64,000 nucleotides of DNA from the NCBI RefSeq assembly GCF_000622225.1, contig NZ_JHWD01000018.1, positions 33,138-97,137 on the forward strand, in the 5' to 3' direction. The notes under the pieces are model-generated. The model was not told the origin of the DNA and ran no database searches. It was given only the letters and a program-made list of their open reading frames with translations. Position 1 is the stretch's first letter; each line of letters opens with the position of its first letter. Shown here in pieces: positions 1 through 7,951 of the stretch. This DNA comes from Roseomonas mucosa ATCC BAA-692. Its GTDB lineage: Bacteria; Pseudomonadota; Alphaproteobacteria; Acetobacterales; Acetobacteraceae. The position numbers and the translations under genes were made by a program.

Positions 1-166
1 GAGGGTGCGGAGGCGGTCCCAGTCCGTGAGGGCGCGGTCGGGGCCGGGCGCGTGGGCAGGCGTGGCTGTGCGTTTCTGCGCGGGCATTGTGGGAAGGAGC
101 GCGTTTCCTGTGCGGCTGTCCACGGGCATGTTGCGTGGGTGTGTGAGACAGCAATGGAGCGGTCCG

Positions 167-1162
167 ATGGTGCGGGTGCCGGTTTGGTTACGGGGCGGGG
201 CGATGCTGGCGGGGACGGCGGTGGCCTGGGGCGGGATGTTCGCGGTGACGAAGCCGCTGATGGGGATGGTGGACCCGTTCACGCTGACGCTGCTGCGGTA
301 CGGGGTGACGGCGCCGGTGTTCCTGGCGCTGCTGGTGCTGGTGGAGGGGGTGGGGGCGCTGCGGCTGGAGGGGCGCGGGTGGCGGCTGTGGTGGCTGGGG
401 ACGCTGGGTTTCGCGGGGTTCGGGGTGCTGGCCTTCCTGGGGCTGCGGGTGGCGCAGCCGGAGCATGCGGCGGTGATCCCGGCGACGATGCCTTTGATCG
501 CGGTGGCGGTGGCGGCGTGGCGGGCGCGGCGGCGGCCTTCGGGGCGGGTGCTGCTGGCGGTGGCGCTGGGGCTGGCGGGGGTGGTGCTGGTGGTGACGCG
601 CGGGGCGCCGCTGGAGCTGGTGCGCGGCGGGGCCGGGCGCGGGGAGGCGCTGGTGTTCCTGGGGGCGTCGCTGTGGGTGTTCTACACGCTGGGGGCGGCG
701 GCGTTCCCGGGGTGGTCGGGGCTGCGGTACACGGCTTTGAGCTGTGCGCTGGGGGTGCTGAGCATCGCGGCGCTGGATGTGCTGGCCTTTGCCGGGGGCT
801 GGGCGCGGTGGCCTGGGGGCGTGGTGCTGGCGGGGGCCTGGCCGGAGCTGGGGTATCTGATCGGCGTGGCCTCGGTGCTGGGGGTGCTTGGGTGGAATGC
901 CGGGATGCGGGCGATGGGCGCGGCGCGGGGGGTGTTGTTCATCAACCTCGTGCCGGTGACGGCCTTTGCGATCGCGGTCGTGGGCGGGCGCGTGCCGGTG
1001 GGGGCGGAGCTGGCGGGCGTGGCGCTGGTGATCGCGGCGCTGGTGCTGAACAGTTTCGCGGGGGTGCGGGATGCCGGGGCGGTGCCGCGGGAGGCGGTGG
1101 TGCCGGTGGCGGCGGGTTGTGGGGTGCGGGAGGCGGTGCCGCTGCGGGTGGCGGGGCGGTAG
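167..1162 (+). CDS. EamA/DMT-family inner-membrane transporter
   Basis: Predicted 331-residue polytopic membrane protein made of two homologous five-helix EamA halves, as in drug/metabolite exporters such as RhaT/YdcZ relatives. The first half opens with the typical small-residue helix (WGGMFAVTKPL) and the second half has the ALLxPLxA-like end (GVLFINLVPVTAFAIAV). The reading frame is open further upstream, but the ATG at 167 is preferred because GGAG lies about 7 bases before it and the family starts directly with a transmembrane helix; ATG 128 is an alternative. The C-terminal ~30 residues are a loose tail. Substrate cannot be read from sequence; amino acids or other metabolites are usual for the family. 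It is a single gene facing the Bug-type binding-protein gene convergently. Family call is secure, function is not. Confidence 0.85.
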   Translation: MVRVPVWLRGGAMLAGTAVAWGGMFAVTKPLMGMVDPFTLTLLRYGVTAPVFLALLVLVEGVGALRLEGRGWRLWWLGTLGFAGFGVLAFLGLRVAQPEHAAVIPATMPLIAVAVAAWRARRRPSGRVLLAVALGLAGVVLVVTRGAPLELVRGGAGRGEALVFLGASLWVFYTLGAAAFPGWSGLRYTALSCALGVLSIAALDVLAFAGGWARWPGGVVLAGAWPELGYLIGVASVLGVLGWNAGMRAMGAARGVLFINLVPVTAFAIAVVGGRVPVGAELAGVALVIAALVLNSFAGVRDAGAVPREAVVPVAAGCGVREAVPLRVAGR

Positions 1163-1192
1163 GGGTTCCTGCCCCGGCTTTCGGCCCCGATC

Positions 1193-1231
1193 TCCTGTCC
1201 TGGCCTCCTGCCCTGGCCCCCTGCCCTGGCC
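1193..1231. repeat. 13-bp tandem repeat, three copies
   Basis: Three head-to-tail 13-mers of the form (t/c)cctg(t/c)cctggcc lie at 1193-1205, 1206-1218 and 1219-1231, between the convergent ends of the EamA gene and the Bug-protein gene. No coding role is visible. Confidence 0.8.
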
Positions 1232-1280
1232 CCGGCGATGGGGCCGCCGCCCGGGTGGGACCGGGCGGCGGTGGAGGCGG

Positions 1281-2327
1281 TCAGCCGGCGCTGGTGATGT
1301 TGTTGGCCTTGACCACCTGGCCCCAGCGGGCGTGGTCGCTGCGGACGAGCTTGTCGAAGCTCTCGGGCGTGCCGCCGCCGGGTTCGTCGCCCTGGCTGGT
1401 GATGCGGTCGCGCACGGTGGGGTCGGAGAGGGCCTCGTTGAGGGCGGCGTTGACCCTGGCCACGACCTCGGGCGGGGTGCCACGGGGGCCGGAGATGCCG
1501 ATCCAGGAGCTGACGATGAAGTCGTCGAGGCCCTGCTCCTTCGCCGTCGCGGCGTCGGGGAAGGCGGGGACGCGGTTTTCGCTGGTGACCATGATGGCGC
1601 GGATCTGGTTGGCCTTGACGAAGGGCGCGACCACGGAGGCGGCGTCGAACATCATGGGGAAGCGGCCGGCGATGAAGTCCTGCATGGCGGGGCCGGAGCC
1701 ACGGTAGGGGATGCTCTGCATGGCGGGCAGGCCGGCGCGGGCGCGGAAGAGTTCCGAGGTGCAGTGGGAAAGGCTGCCGGCGGAGGCGATGCCGTAGTCG
1801 GGGATGTCCTTCTGGGCTTTCACCCAGGCCACGAATTCCTGGATGTTGCGGGCGGGGACGGAGGGGTGGACGCAGAGGACCATGGCCGAGCGGAGGGCGA
1901 GGCCGATGTTCACCATCTCCAGCGGGTTGACGGTCATGTTGGGGAAGGTGTGGGGGTTGATGGCCATGGGGGAGGAGTTGGAGGCCATCAGGGTGTAGCC
2001 GTCGGGCTTGGCGCGCATGACCACCTCGGTGGCGAGGTTGCCGCCGGCGCCGCCGCGGTTCTCGATCACCAGGGTCTGGCCGAGGGCCTTGCCGATGCCG
2101 GGCTGGACGATGCGGGCGGCGAAGTCGGTCTGGCCGCCGGGCGGGAAGCCGACCATCAGGGTGACGGGGCGGGTCGGCCAGTTGGGCTGGGATGACGCGG
2201 ACTGGGCGTGGGCGAGGCGCGGGGTGGCCAGGGGGGCTGCGAAGGGGGTGGCCAGGGCGGCGAGGCCCAGGGCGCGTTCAAGGGCGCGGCCGAGCGCGGC
2301 GCGGCGCGAGAGGTCTTGGGATGACAT
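1281..2327 (-). CDS. Bug/TctC-family periplasmic solute-binding protein
   Basis: A 348-residue exported protein of the Bug (tripartite tricarboxylate transporter receptor) family. After a leader that carries a twin-arginine-like SRRAALG motif and a hydrophobic stretch ending in RLAHAQ, the mature part begins with the family signatures WPTRPVTLMVGFPPGG (residues ~50-65) and the ENRGGAGG motif that lines the carboxylate pocket. Family members bind organic acids such as tricarboxylates or aromatic carboxylates in the periplasm. No TctA/TctB membrane genes lie nearby, which is common for these amplified solitary receptors. It faces EamA convergently and diverges from the esterase-like gene upstream. 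Ligand unknown; family assignment is firm. Confidence 0.93.
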   Translation of the reverse strand: MSSQDLSRRAALGRALERALGLAALATPFAAPLATPRLAHAQSASSQPNWPTRPVTLMVGFPPGGQTDFAARIVQPGIGKALGQTLVIENRGGAGGNLATEVVMRAKPDGYTLMASNSSPMAINPHTFPNMTVNPLEMVNIGLALRSAMVLCVHPSVPARNIQEFVAWVKAQKDIPDYGIASAGSLSHCTSELFRARAGLPAMQSIPYRGSGPAMQDFIAGRFPMMFDAASVVAPFVKANQIRAIMVTSENRVPAFPDAATAKEQGLDDFIVSSWIGISGPRGTPPEVVARVNAALNEALSDPTVRDRITSQGDEPGGGTPESFDKLVRSDHARWGQVVKANNITSAG

Positions 2328-2475
2328 GCGCGGTTCTGTCTTTCTGTCCTGGACGGGGCCGGCGGGTCCGGCCTTGTTCGCGGCCGCCTGATTCGGCGGG
2401 GCGGTGCCGGTGCATCATTACGAAATCTGCATGAAACGTCCATGCGGTTCCGGCAGGTGGGCGGCGGAATGGAAA

Positions 2476-2492
2476 CGTCACGGGAGCGTCAT
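2476..2492 (+). promoter_or_regulatory. Direct repeat resembling half a PHO box
   Basis: CGTCAC at 2476-2481 and CGTCAT at 2487-2492 repeat with an 11-bp period, about 65-80 bp before the phytase-like gene. PHO boxes are 11-bp direct repeats of CTGTCAT, so this is a partial match only. It is interesting because the downstream protein belongs to a phytase-like family. Confidence 0.2.
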
Positions 2493-2555
2493 ACGCAGGG
2501 GTGCGGGGAGCGGTTACATCCGCCGGCGCCTGAGATCACAGAATCCGGAGTTCGG

Positions 2556-3887
2556 ATGCGCCGCCTTCTGCTTGCCGCCACCTGCCTGGCCCTGCCCTGC
2601 CTGGCGGGCGGCTTTCCGTTCCTGAACGCGGCGCGTGCCGCGGAGCCGCAGATCACCATCCTGGACGACCATGATCCGGGCATGAAGCTCGGGACTGTGC
2701 GCTTTCCGGGCGGCAAGACGCTGGAGCTGACGGTGGGGATCGGTTCCGCTGCCTATCGCCGGCCGGGGGATGCGGCGGACATCGTCTATACGATGTCCGA
2801 CCGGGGACCGAACTTCACCTGCGCGGAAGGGGTGAAGATCACCGGGCTGGCGATCGGGAAGCTCTGCGCGCCGGACGAGAAGGGGCGGGTCTATCCGGTG
2901 CCGTCCTACAGCCCGACGATCTACGGGGTGATGCTGGACCCGGCGGCGAAGCGCTTCCGGGTCTTCGAGGCGATCGCGATCAAGGGGCAGGACGGGCAGC
3001 CGGTCACGGGGCTGACGAACCCCCTGCCCGGCCGCACCGAGACGCCGATCGATGCCGAGGGGAAGAAGCTGGATTTCAACCCCTCCGCGCTGGATGCGGA
3101 GGGGCTGTTCCGGGCGCCGGACGGGAGCTTCTGGATCGGCGAGGAGAATGCGCCCTCCATCGTGCATATCGGCGCGGATGGGCGGGTGCTGCGGCGCTAT
3201 GTCCCGGCGGGCGGGACCAAGGGGGAGCTGGCGGGGGCGCGGTACGAGGTGGCGGACACGCTGCCGGCGATCCTGGCGAAGCGGCAGTCCAACCGGGGGA
3301 TCGAGAGCCTGACCGGCACGCCGGATGGCAGCGCGCTGTACGCCATGGTGCAGAACCCGCTGACCAACCCGGATGCGGCGGCCTTCCGCAAGGCGAAGAA
3401 CACGCGGCTGCTGCGCTTCGACCCGGCGACGGGGAAGGTGACGGGCGAGTGGGTGTACCAGCTGGAGGACCCGCGTTCCTTCCGGCTGGACCCTTCGGAG
3501 AACCAGTCGGCGCCGCGGATCAGCGAGATGACCTGGCTGGGGCCGGACCGGCTGCTGGTGCTGGAGCGGACGGACGGCACGACGAAGCTGTTCGAGGTGA
3601 AGCTGAACGACGGCGCCACCGATATCGCCGGCAGCAAGTGGGACGACCCGCAGACGCGGCCGACGCTGGAGCAGGGCAACGACCTGTCCGGAACGGGCGT
3701 CACGCCGCTGCGCAAGCGGCTGGTGCTGGATACCGCCGACCACAAGGACCTGCCGGTGAAGCTGGAGGGGATGGCGGTGCTGCCCGACGACACGCTGCTG
3801 CTGGTGAACGACGACGATTTCGGCATCAGCGGAGAGCGCACGCGGATCGTGCTGGTGCGCGGGCTGGGTCTGAACGCCGGGAAGTGA
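2556..3887 (+). CDS. Secreted esterase-like protein of the phytase-like family
   Basis: A 443-residue protein with a clear Sec signal peptide (MRRLLLAATCLALP, cleavage near ARAAEP). The mature part matches the phytase-like domain family (PF13449), seen in its pattern of YTMSDRGPNF (near residue 85), a middle DPATGKVTGEWVYQLED block and a C-terminal LLLVNDDDFG segment; these proteins are predicted beta-propellers often annotated as esterase-like or 3-phytase-like. The likely location is the periplasm. The frame is open upstream to 2442, but the ATG at 2556 is chosen because it starts the signal peptide. It stands alone, divergent from the Bug gene. The true substrate is not established for this family. 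Confidence 0.85.
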   Translation: MRRLLLAATCLALPCLAGGFPFLNAARAAEPQITILDDHDPGMKLGTVRFPGGKTLELTVGIGSAAYRRPGDAADIVYTMSDRGPNFTCAEGVKITGLAIGKLCAPDEKGRVYPVPSYSPTIYGVMLDPAAKRFRVFEAIAIKGQDGQPVTGLTNPLPGRTETPIDAEGKKLDFNPSALDAEGLFRAPDGSFWIGEENAPSIVHIGADGRVLRRYVPAGGTKGELAGARYEVADTLPAILAKRQSNRGIESLTGTPDGSALYAMVQNPLTNPDAAAFRKAKNTRLLRFDPATGKVTGEWVYQLEDPRSFRLDPSENQSAPRISEMTWLGPDRLLVLERTDGTTKLFEVKLNDGATDIAGSKWDDPQTRPTLEQGNDLSGTGVTPLRKRLVLDTADHKDLPVKLEGMAVLPDDTLLLVNDDDFGISGERTRIVLVRGLGLNAGK

Positions 3888-3992
3888 GGCGGCGGTTGCT
3901 GCCTGGAGTTTGGCGCCGCGCTTCGTGGCCGGCCCTGGGGGAGGCTCCGCCTGCCCCGGTCCGGTGAGCCCTTCGGGGAGCGGAGCCGGGGC

Positions 3993-4595
3993 CTAGGGAG
4001 ACGGGGGAGTCCCGGTTTCGGCAAGGGCGGCGGCCAGTTCGGCGAAGGCCTGCCGGATGGGGGTGGCTTGGCCGCCGAGATCGGCTTCCGGGTCGATCGG
4101 GGCACCCCGGATCACCGATTCGGGCAGGGTGATGCCGGGCATCGCCGGGACCACGCGCATCTTCAGCCCTTCCGCGACCTGCCGGAGCTGGGCGGCGCAT
4201 TTGCCGCCGCCATGGCCGCCATAGCTGACGATCACCAGGGGCTTGCCGCGCCATTCGGCGTGAAGGTGGTCGATGGCGTTCTTGAGCGGGGCGGGGTAGC
4301 CCCAGTTGTACTGCGGCGTGACGAAGACGAAGGCATCGGCGCCGGCGATCTTCGCGCTCCAGGCCCGCGTGTGCGGCTGGAGGTAGGCGCCGAGGGCGGG
4401 GATGCCGGGTTCGTCGTCCATGGGCAGGGGCCAGTCGGTGAGGTCCACCAGCTCGCAACCGAGGCCGGCGGAGGCTTCGGCGATGCCGGCAACCCAGCGG
4501 GCGATCGTGGGGCAGAGCCGGCTGGCCCGCGTGCTGCCCATGATCAGCAGGATTTTCGGGGTTGCTGGTGCGCCCACGGGATTCTCGTGTATCAT
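3993..4595 (-). CDS. NAD(P)H-dependent FMN reductase family oxidoreductase
   Basis: A flavodoxin-fold protein of about 200 residues. Near the N-terminus KILLIMGSTRASR is the FMN-phosphate binding loop (GSTR), and FVTPQYNWGYPAPLKNAID is the classical second flavin-binding motif of the NADPH-dependent FMN/azoreductase family. It should reduce flavins, quinones or azo compounds in the cytoplasm with NAD(P)H. ATG 4595 is favoured; a GTG at 4646 in the same frame is possible and would add 17 residues. It diverges from a MarR regulator, and a 15-bp operator-like arm covers its start codon, so control by that MarR is likely (inference). Confidence 0.88.
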   Translation of the reverse strand: MIHENPVGAPATPKILLIMGSTRASRLCPTIARWVAGIAEASAGLGCELVDLTDWPLPMDDEPGIPALGAYLQPHTRAWSAKIAGADAFVFVTPQYNWGYPAPLKNAIDHLHAEWRGKPLVIVSYGGHGGGKCAAQLRQVAEGLKMRVVPAMPGITLPESVIRGAPIDPEADLGGQATPIRQAFAELAAALAETGTPPSP

Positions 4596-4646
4596 GCACG
4601 GAGTTCTACGTTGCTTCCGGATGGCCGTAAACCGTGCATGATACAC
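4587..4646. promoter_or_regulatory. Paired MarR-type operator between divergent genes
   Basis: GTGTATCATGCACGG (4587-4601) and its exact reverse complement (4632-4646) form a perfect 15-bp inverted repeat 30 bp apart. Each arm contains a 13-bp imperfect palindrome (GTGYATSATRCAC), the size of a MarR dimer site. One arm overlaps the reductase start codon, the other the GTG start of the MarR gene, so one regulator could shut both genes. Confidence 0.7.
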
Positions 4647-5095
4647 ATGATCTCGATCTGCTCGCAGGGGCGCTGATCGATCTGGTGGGCGCCCTGAACA
4701 GCCCGCGCCAGGACGAGGTGCTGTTGCGGGAGGCAGGGGTCACGCTCGACCGGGCGCTGTTTCCCCTGCTGGTGCGGATCGCGCGGGCCGGGTCGGTTGG
4801 CATCGTCGAGCTGGCCGGGCAGGCGGGCCGCGACCATTCGACGATCAGCCGGCAGGTCGCCAGGCTGGAACGGCTCGGCCTCGTGGCCCGGCAGGCGGCC
4901 GCCGGCGACCAGCGGGTCCGCGAGGCGCGCATCACGGAGGCGGGGGAACGGCTCATCGCCGCGATCACCGGGGCGCGGCGGCGGCTCCTCGGCCGGCTCC
5001 TCGCGAACTGGAGCGCGCAGGAGCGCCGGTCGGTGGCGCAACTCAACCGGCGGCTGGCGGATGCGATGAAGGCGGCCCTGCCTCCGCCGGGGTGA
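4634..5095 (+). CDS. MarR-family transcriptional regulator
   Basis: A 153-residue winged-helix regulator. The core is the MarR pattern: helix with LFPLLVRIARAG, recognition helix in GRDHSTISRQVARLERLGLV (residues ~58-77), and a wing with DQRVREARITEAG. The start is a GTG at 4634; no in-frame ATG occurs before the C-terminus, and the N-terminal dimerisation helix begins right after it. It is divergent from the FMN reductase gene and both share the duplicated operator described at 4587-4646, indicating autoregulation and ligand-relieved repression of the reductase, as in YodB/HypR or MarR-type redox switches. No cysteine is present, so a thiol redox switch is unlikely; a small-molecule ligand is more probable. 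Confidence 0.9.
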   Translation: MHDTHDLDLLAGALIDLVGALNSPRQDEVLLREAGVTLDRALFPLLVRIARAGSVGIVELAGQAGRDHSTISRQVARLERLGLVARQAAAGDQRVREARITEAGERLIAAITGARRRLLGRLLANWSAQERRSVAQLNRRLADAMKAALPPPG

Positions 5096-5272
5096 TGGGG
5101 GGCGCGGCATTCCGGCCGGTTGTTTCCCCGGGGCCGGTCCATGGATCAGGCCTCGCCCGGATCGTCCTCCGGTGGGTTCCTCGCAGGCAGCCCCCCTGCC
5201 CCGGCCGATGCTTCCGGGAGTTTCACCGGCTGTCCCCTTCGGAGCGTTTCCGCTGAAAGGTTTTCCTGGGGA

Positions 5273-5323
5273 GTTCCCCTGGGTGGTTCCCCTGGGTGGT
5301 TCCCCTGGGTGGTTCCCTCTGGG
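5273..5323. repeat. 13-bp tandem repeat, three perfect copies plus one degenerate
   Basis: GTTCCCCTGGGTG repeats exactly at 5273-5285, 5286-5298 and 5299-5311, followed by a degenerate copy to 5323 and preceded by a weaker one (from about 5259). It lies 50-100 bp upstream of the glutathione peroxidase start. Confidence 0.9.
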
Positions 5324-5376
5324 CAGGACGGGCGGAAGCCCTACCTTGCGCGGCGATGCGAGGCAGGAGGGATGGC

Positions 5377-5856
<480 letters not shown>

Positions 5857-6093
5857 CGGGGCTTCGCGGGGGGGCCGGGCGCCTCGCCCGGGGAGGCCGG
5901 GGAATGTGCCGGAGGGGTGGGGGACGGCTGGCCATCCCCCTTCCGCGGGCCGCATCCTCCCACCCGGGCACGGGACATCGCCTCCCCCCCCGAGGTGGCG
6001 GCCGCCGCAGCCTGGCGGACCGCATCCTCGCACGGGGGTATGGGGGGCCATCGCCCCAGGCCCGGAAGGCCGTTGGCGCTGCCCCGGCGAAGG

Positions 6094-6489
6094 TCAGCCG
6101 GCGCGTGCCGCGAAGACCTCCCGGGCCGCGGACAGTCCGTTCAGGGCGGCGGGGAAGCCGGCATAGACCGCCATCTGCATGATGATCTCGACGATCTCGT
6201 CCTGGCTCAGCCCCACGTTCAGCGCCGCCTGGATGTGCACCCGCAGCTGCGGCCCCGCGTTTCCCAGGGCGGTCAGCGCGGCGACGGTCGCGACCTCGCG
6301 GCTCCGGAGATCGAGCCCGGGGCGGGAGTAGATGTCCCCGAAGGGGAACTCGAGCAGGTAGCGCGCGAAGTCCGGCGCGATGCCGGCCAACGAGTCGATG
6401 ACGGCCTGTCCGGCATGGCCGTCGATGTCAGCCAGGGCGCGCAGGCCCCGTTCGTAGCGGCTCATGGCCTCCGGGGGGTTTGGCGTCAT
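6094..6489 (-). CDS. Carboxymuconolactone decarboxylase / AhpD-like family protein
   Basis: A 131-residue alpha-helical protein of the CMD/AhpD superfamily, with the diagnostic blocks [20 protein letters not shown] and [20 protein letters not shown]. The CxxC redox motif of true AhpD is absent, so it resembles the gamma-carboxymuconolactone decarboxylase-like subgroup often found beside MerR regulators. Exact reaction unknown. ATG 6489 lies inside the end of the MerR gene (62-bp overlap), so the two are co-transcribed and likely translationally coupled; a second possible start is ATG 6465. The MerR protein is its probable regulator. Confidence 0.85.
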   Translation of the reverse strand: MTPNPPEAMSRYERGLRALADIDGHAGQAVIDSLAGIAPDFARYLLEFPFGDIYSRPGLDLRSREVATVAALTALGNAGPQLRVHIQAALNVGLSQDEIVEIIMQMAVYAGFPAALNGLSAAREVFAARAG

Positions 6490-6853
6490 CGGCTTTCTCC
6501 ATCCTGGAACGACCGCCGTAGCCGGCGATCTTGCTGTCGAGGACGGACAGGCACGCCTGAAGCTCGGCCAGTTGCCGCCGGACATGCTGGCGATGCCGCC
6601 GGAGGAGGTCTTCCCGTTCCGGCTCGCTCGCGACGCCCTGCGACCGCAGCGTGGCATACCGGACCATCTCCCGGACCGGCATGCCGGTCCGCCGCAGGCG
6701 CCCGACGAAGTCGATCCAGGGCAGGATCGAGGCGTCGTAGTCCCGCTGCTTCGACGAATCCCGCGATGCCCGCGGCAGCAACCCGATCCGCTCGTAATAG
6801 CGCAGTGTATGGGCCGTCAGCCCGGTGCGCCTGGACAGGTCGCCGATCTTCAT
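6428..6853 (-). CDS. MerR-family transcriptional regulator
   Basis: A 141-residue MerR-type activator. The N-terminal winged helix is complete: [20 protein letters not shown] (residues 1-20) followed by [12 protein letters not shown] and the [15 protein letters not shown] second helix. A coiled-coil dimerisation helix follows ([20 protein letters not shown]). The C-terminus lacks the clustered cysteines of metal sensors, so the family subgroup is the aldehyde/electrophile or unknown-ligand type. ATG 6853 starts the canonical MerR N-terminus. It has its own MerR-type promoter immediately upstream and overlaps the downstream CMD-family gene, which it likely controls in cis. Confidence 0.92.
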   Translation of the reverse strand: MKIGDLSRRTGLTAHTLRYYERIGLLPRASRDSSKQRDYDASILPWIDFVGRLRRTGMPVREMVRYATLRSQGVASEPEREDLLRRHRQHVRRQLAELQACLSVLDSKIAGYGGRSRMEKADDAKPPGGHEPLRTGPARPG

Positions 6854-6882
6854 GCTGTGCCTTGTCCTTCCTGACGCCACGG

Positions 6883-6913
6883 TTGCTACGACTTCGAGCG
6901 CACTCGAAGTCAA
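6883..6913 (-). promoter_or_regulatory. MerR-type promoter with 19-bp spacer and perfect palindrome
   Basis: Reading leftward, the -35 box TTGACT (6908-6913) and -10 box TAGCAA (6883-6888) are 19 bp apart. The spacer region carries the dyad ACTTCGAG-N4-CTCGAAGT (6891-6910). An over-long spacer with a centred palindrome is the hallmark of promoters untwisted by MerR activators. Transcription would begin near 6875, before the merR-type gene and the overlapping CMD gene. Confidence 0.75.
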
Positions 6914-6980
6914 GGCGGCTTTTTCCCCGCCTGCACCGGGGACGTGCCACGCGGGGCGCCGGGGGCCGCGCCGGAAGGGT

Positions 6981-7283
6981 TCAGCCGGCGTCCTGCCGGA
7001 AGAAGCGGACGGTCTTGCCGGTGATGAGGTCCGGCACGCCGTCGCGGAAGGGCAGGTAGTGCGGCATGGTCAGATGCGTCTCGAAGGCGGCGCGGCTGTC
7101 ATAGACCTCGTGCAGCACGGCGAGGGTCTCGTCCTCCTCCGGGAGGAGGAGGTCGAACTGGTGGCAGCCGGGCTCGTCGGCGACGGAGCCCCGGGCATCG
7201 GCGCGGGCGAGCTCGATGAAGCGGGCGCGGCCCTCTGGCTTCAGGCGGAACTCGGCGAGCACGACGAAGCGGGTCTGCGGCAT
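6981..7283 (-). CDS. Antibiotic biosynthesis monooxygenase-domain protein (YgiN-like)
   Basis: A 100-residue protein with the dimeric ferredoxin-like ABM fold: FVVLAEFRLKPEGRARFIEL at the N-terminus, PGCHQFDLLLPEEDE strand block, VLHEVYDSRAAFETHL, and a terminal FRQDAG. Relatives include the quinol monooxygenase YgiN and small heme or polyketide oxygenases without cofactor. Precise role is unknown. It is a single leftward gene between the MerR unit and the gene pair at 7379-9720; the 95-bp gap to the upstream gene leaves operon membership open. Confidence 0.85.
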   Translation of the reverse strand: MPQTRFVVLAEFRLKPEGRARFIELARADARGSVADEPGCHQFDLLLPEEDETLAVLHEVYDSRAAFETHLTMPHYLPFRDGVPDLITGKTVRFFRQDAG

Positions 7284-7378
7284 GGCGGTGTTCTCCCTGG
7301 GGCGGTCCGGGCCTGTCACGATGAGGCGGCCGGGATGAGGCGCTTCGCGGGGCGGGGGGTCAATCGCGGGCCGTCCCG

Positions 7379-7951
7379 TCAGCCCGCGCGCGTGGGCAGT
7401 TGGAGGACGCTGCCTTCCACCGTCACTCCGGCCGCCCGCAGCGCATCCTGCCGCGCCGCATCGACCGGGAAGCCGGGCGTGAGCCGGGTGCCGCGCAGGC
7501 GCAGCACGGGGGGGCTCCCCGCCGGCATGTCCTGCATCAGCGCCAGCAGGGCGGCGTCCAGGGCCGGACGCCGGACCCGGAGCTCGGCCGGTTCCCCCTC
7601 GGCCTCCAGGGTGAGCTTGCGGCCCGCGGCGAGGCCCAGCAGCGGCAGCAGGTCCTGCAGGTAGGCGCTGGCGCGGAGGGGCACTTCCTGCTCGCTGCGG
7701 GTCAGGGCCAGGAGGCTGCGCATCAGCCGGTCGTATTCCTCGGCCGCCTCCAGGGCGCGGGCGATCTGCCGGCTGCCGCGCTCGGTGGGCGGGATGACGC
7801 GCGCCGCCGATTCGAGGTTCATCAGCAGGACCATGGCGAGGTTGTTCGCCGCGTGGCGCACGGGGCTGAACAGGAAGGAGAGCTCGGCCAGAGGGGGGGA
7901 GCCGGAGGTCTCTCCGGGGAGGTTCTCCGGGGGGGGTGTCTCCGGCTTCAT
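7379..7951 (-). CDS. Small protein resembling a histidine-kinase dimerisation/phosphotransfer domain
   Basis: A 190-residue cytoplasmic protein not matched to a named family with certainty. Residues 28-50 (FSPVRHAANNLAMVLLMNLE) look like the H-box helix of a bacterial kinase or ChpT-like phosphotransferase, with a histidine at position 33 followed by NN, and a second helix follows (QIARALEAAEEYDRLMRSLL). The remaining part has the strand order of a degenerate ATPase-like domain but no N, G1 or G2 box, so no ATP binding is evident. A proline-rich N-terminus precedes it. Its ATG overlaps the stop of the penicillin-binding protein gene by four bases (ATGA), so the two are translationally coupled. 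A phosphotransfer role is a hypothesis only. Confidence 0.6.
   Translation of the reverse strand: MKPETPPPENLPGETSGSPPLAELSFLFSPVRHAANNLAMVLLMNLESAARVIPPTERGSRQIARALEAAEEYDRLMRSLLALTRSEQEVPLRASAYLQDLLPLLGLAAGRKLTLEAEGEPAELRVRRPALDAALLALMQDMPAGSPPVLRLRGTRLTPGFPVDAARQDALRAAGVTVEGSVLQLPTRAG

Noticed and set aside
3888..3992. Intergenic GC hairpins after the phytase-like gene as another repeat copy
   Set aside because: Only the generic GGGGGAGGCTCCGCC-type hairpin is shared; the linker and central modules are missing.
5273..5323. CRISPR-like repeat array
   Set aside because: Repeats are 13 bp, directly adjacent without spacers and no cas genes are present.
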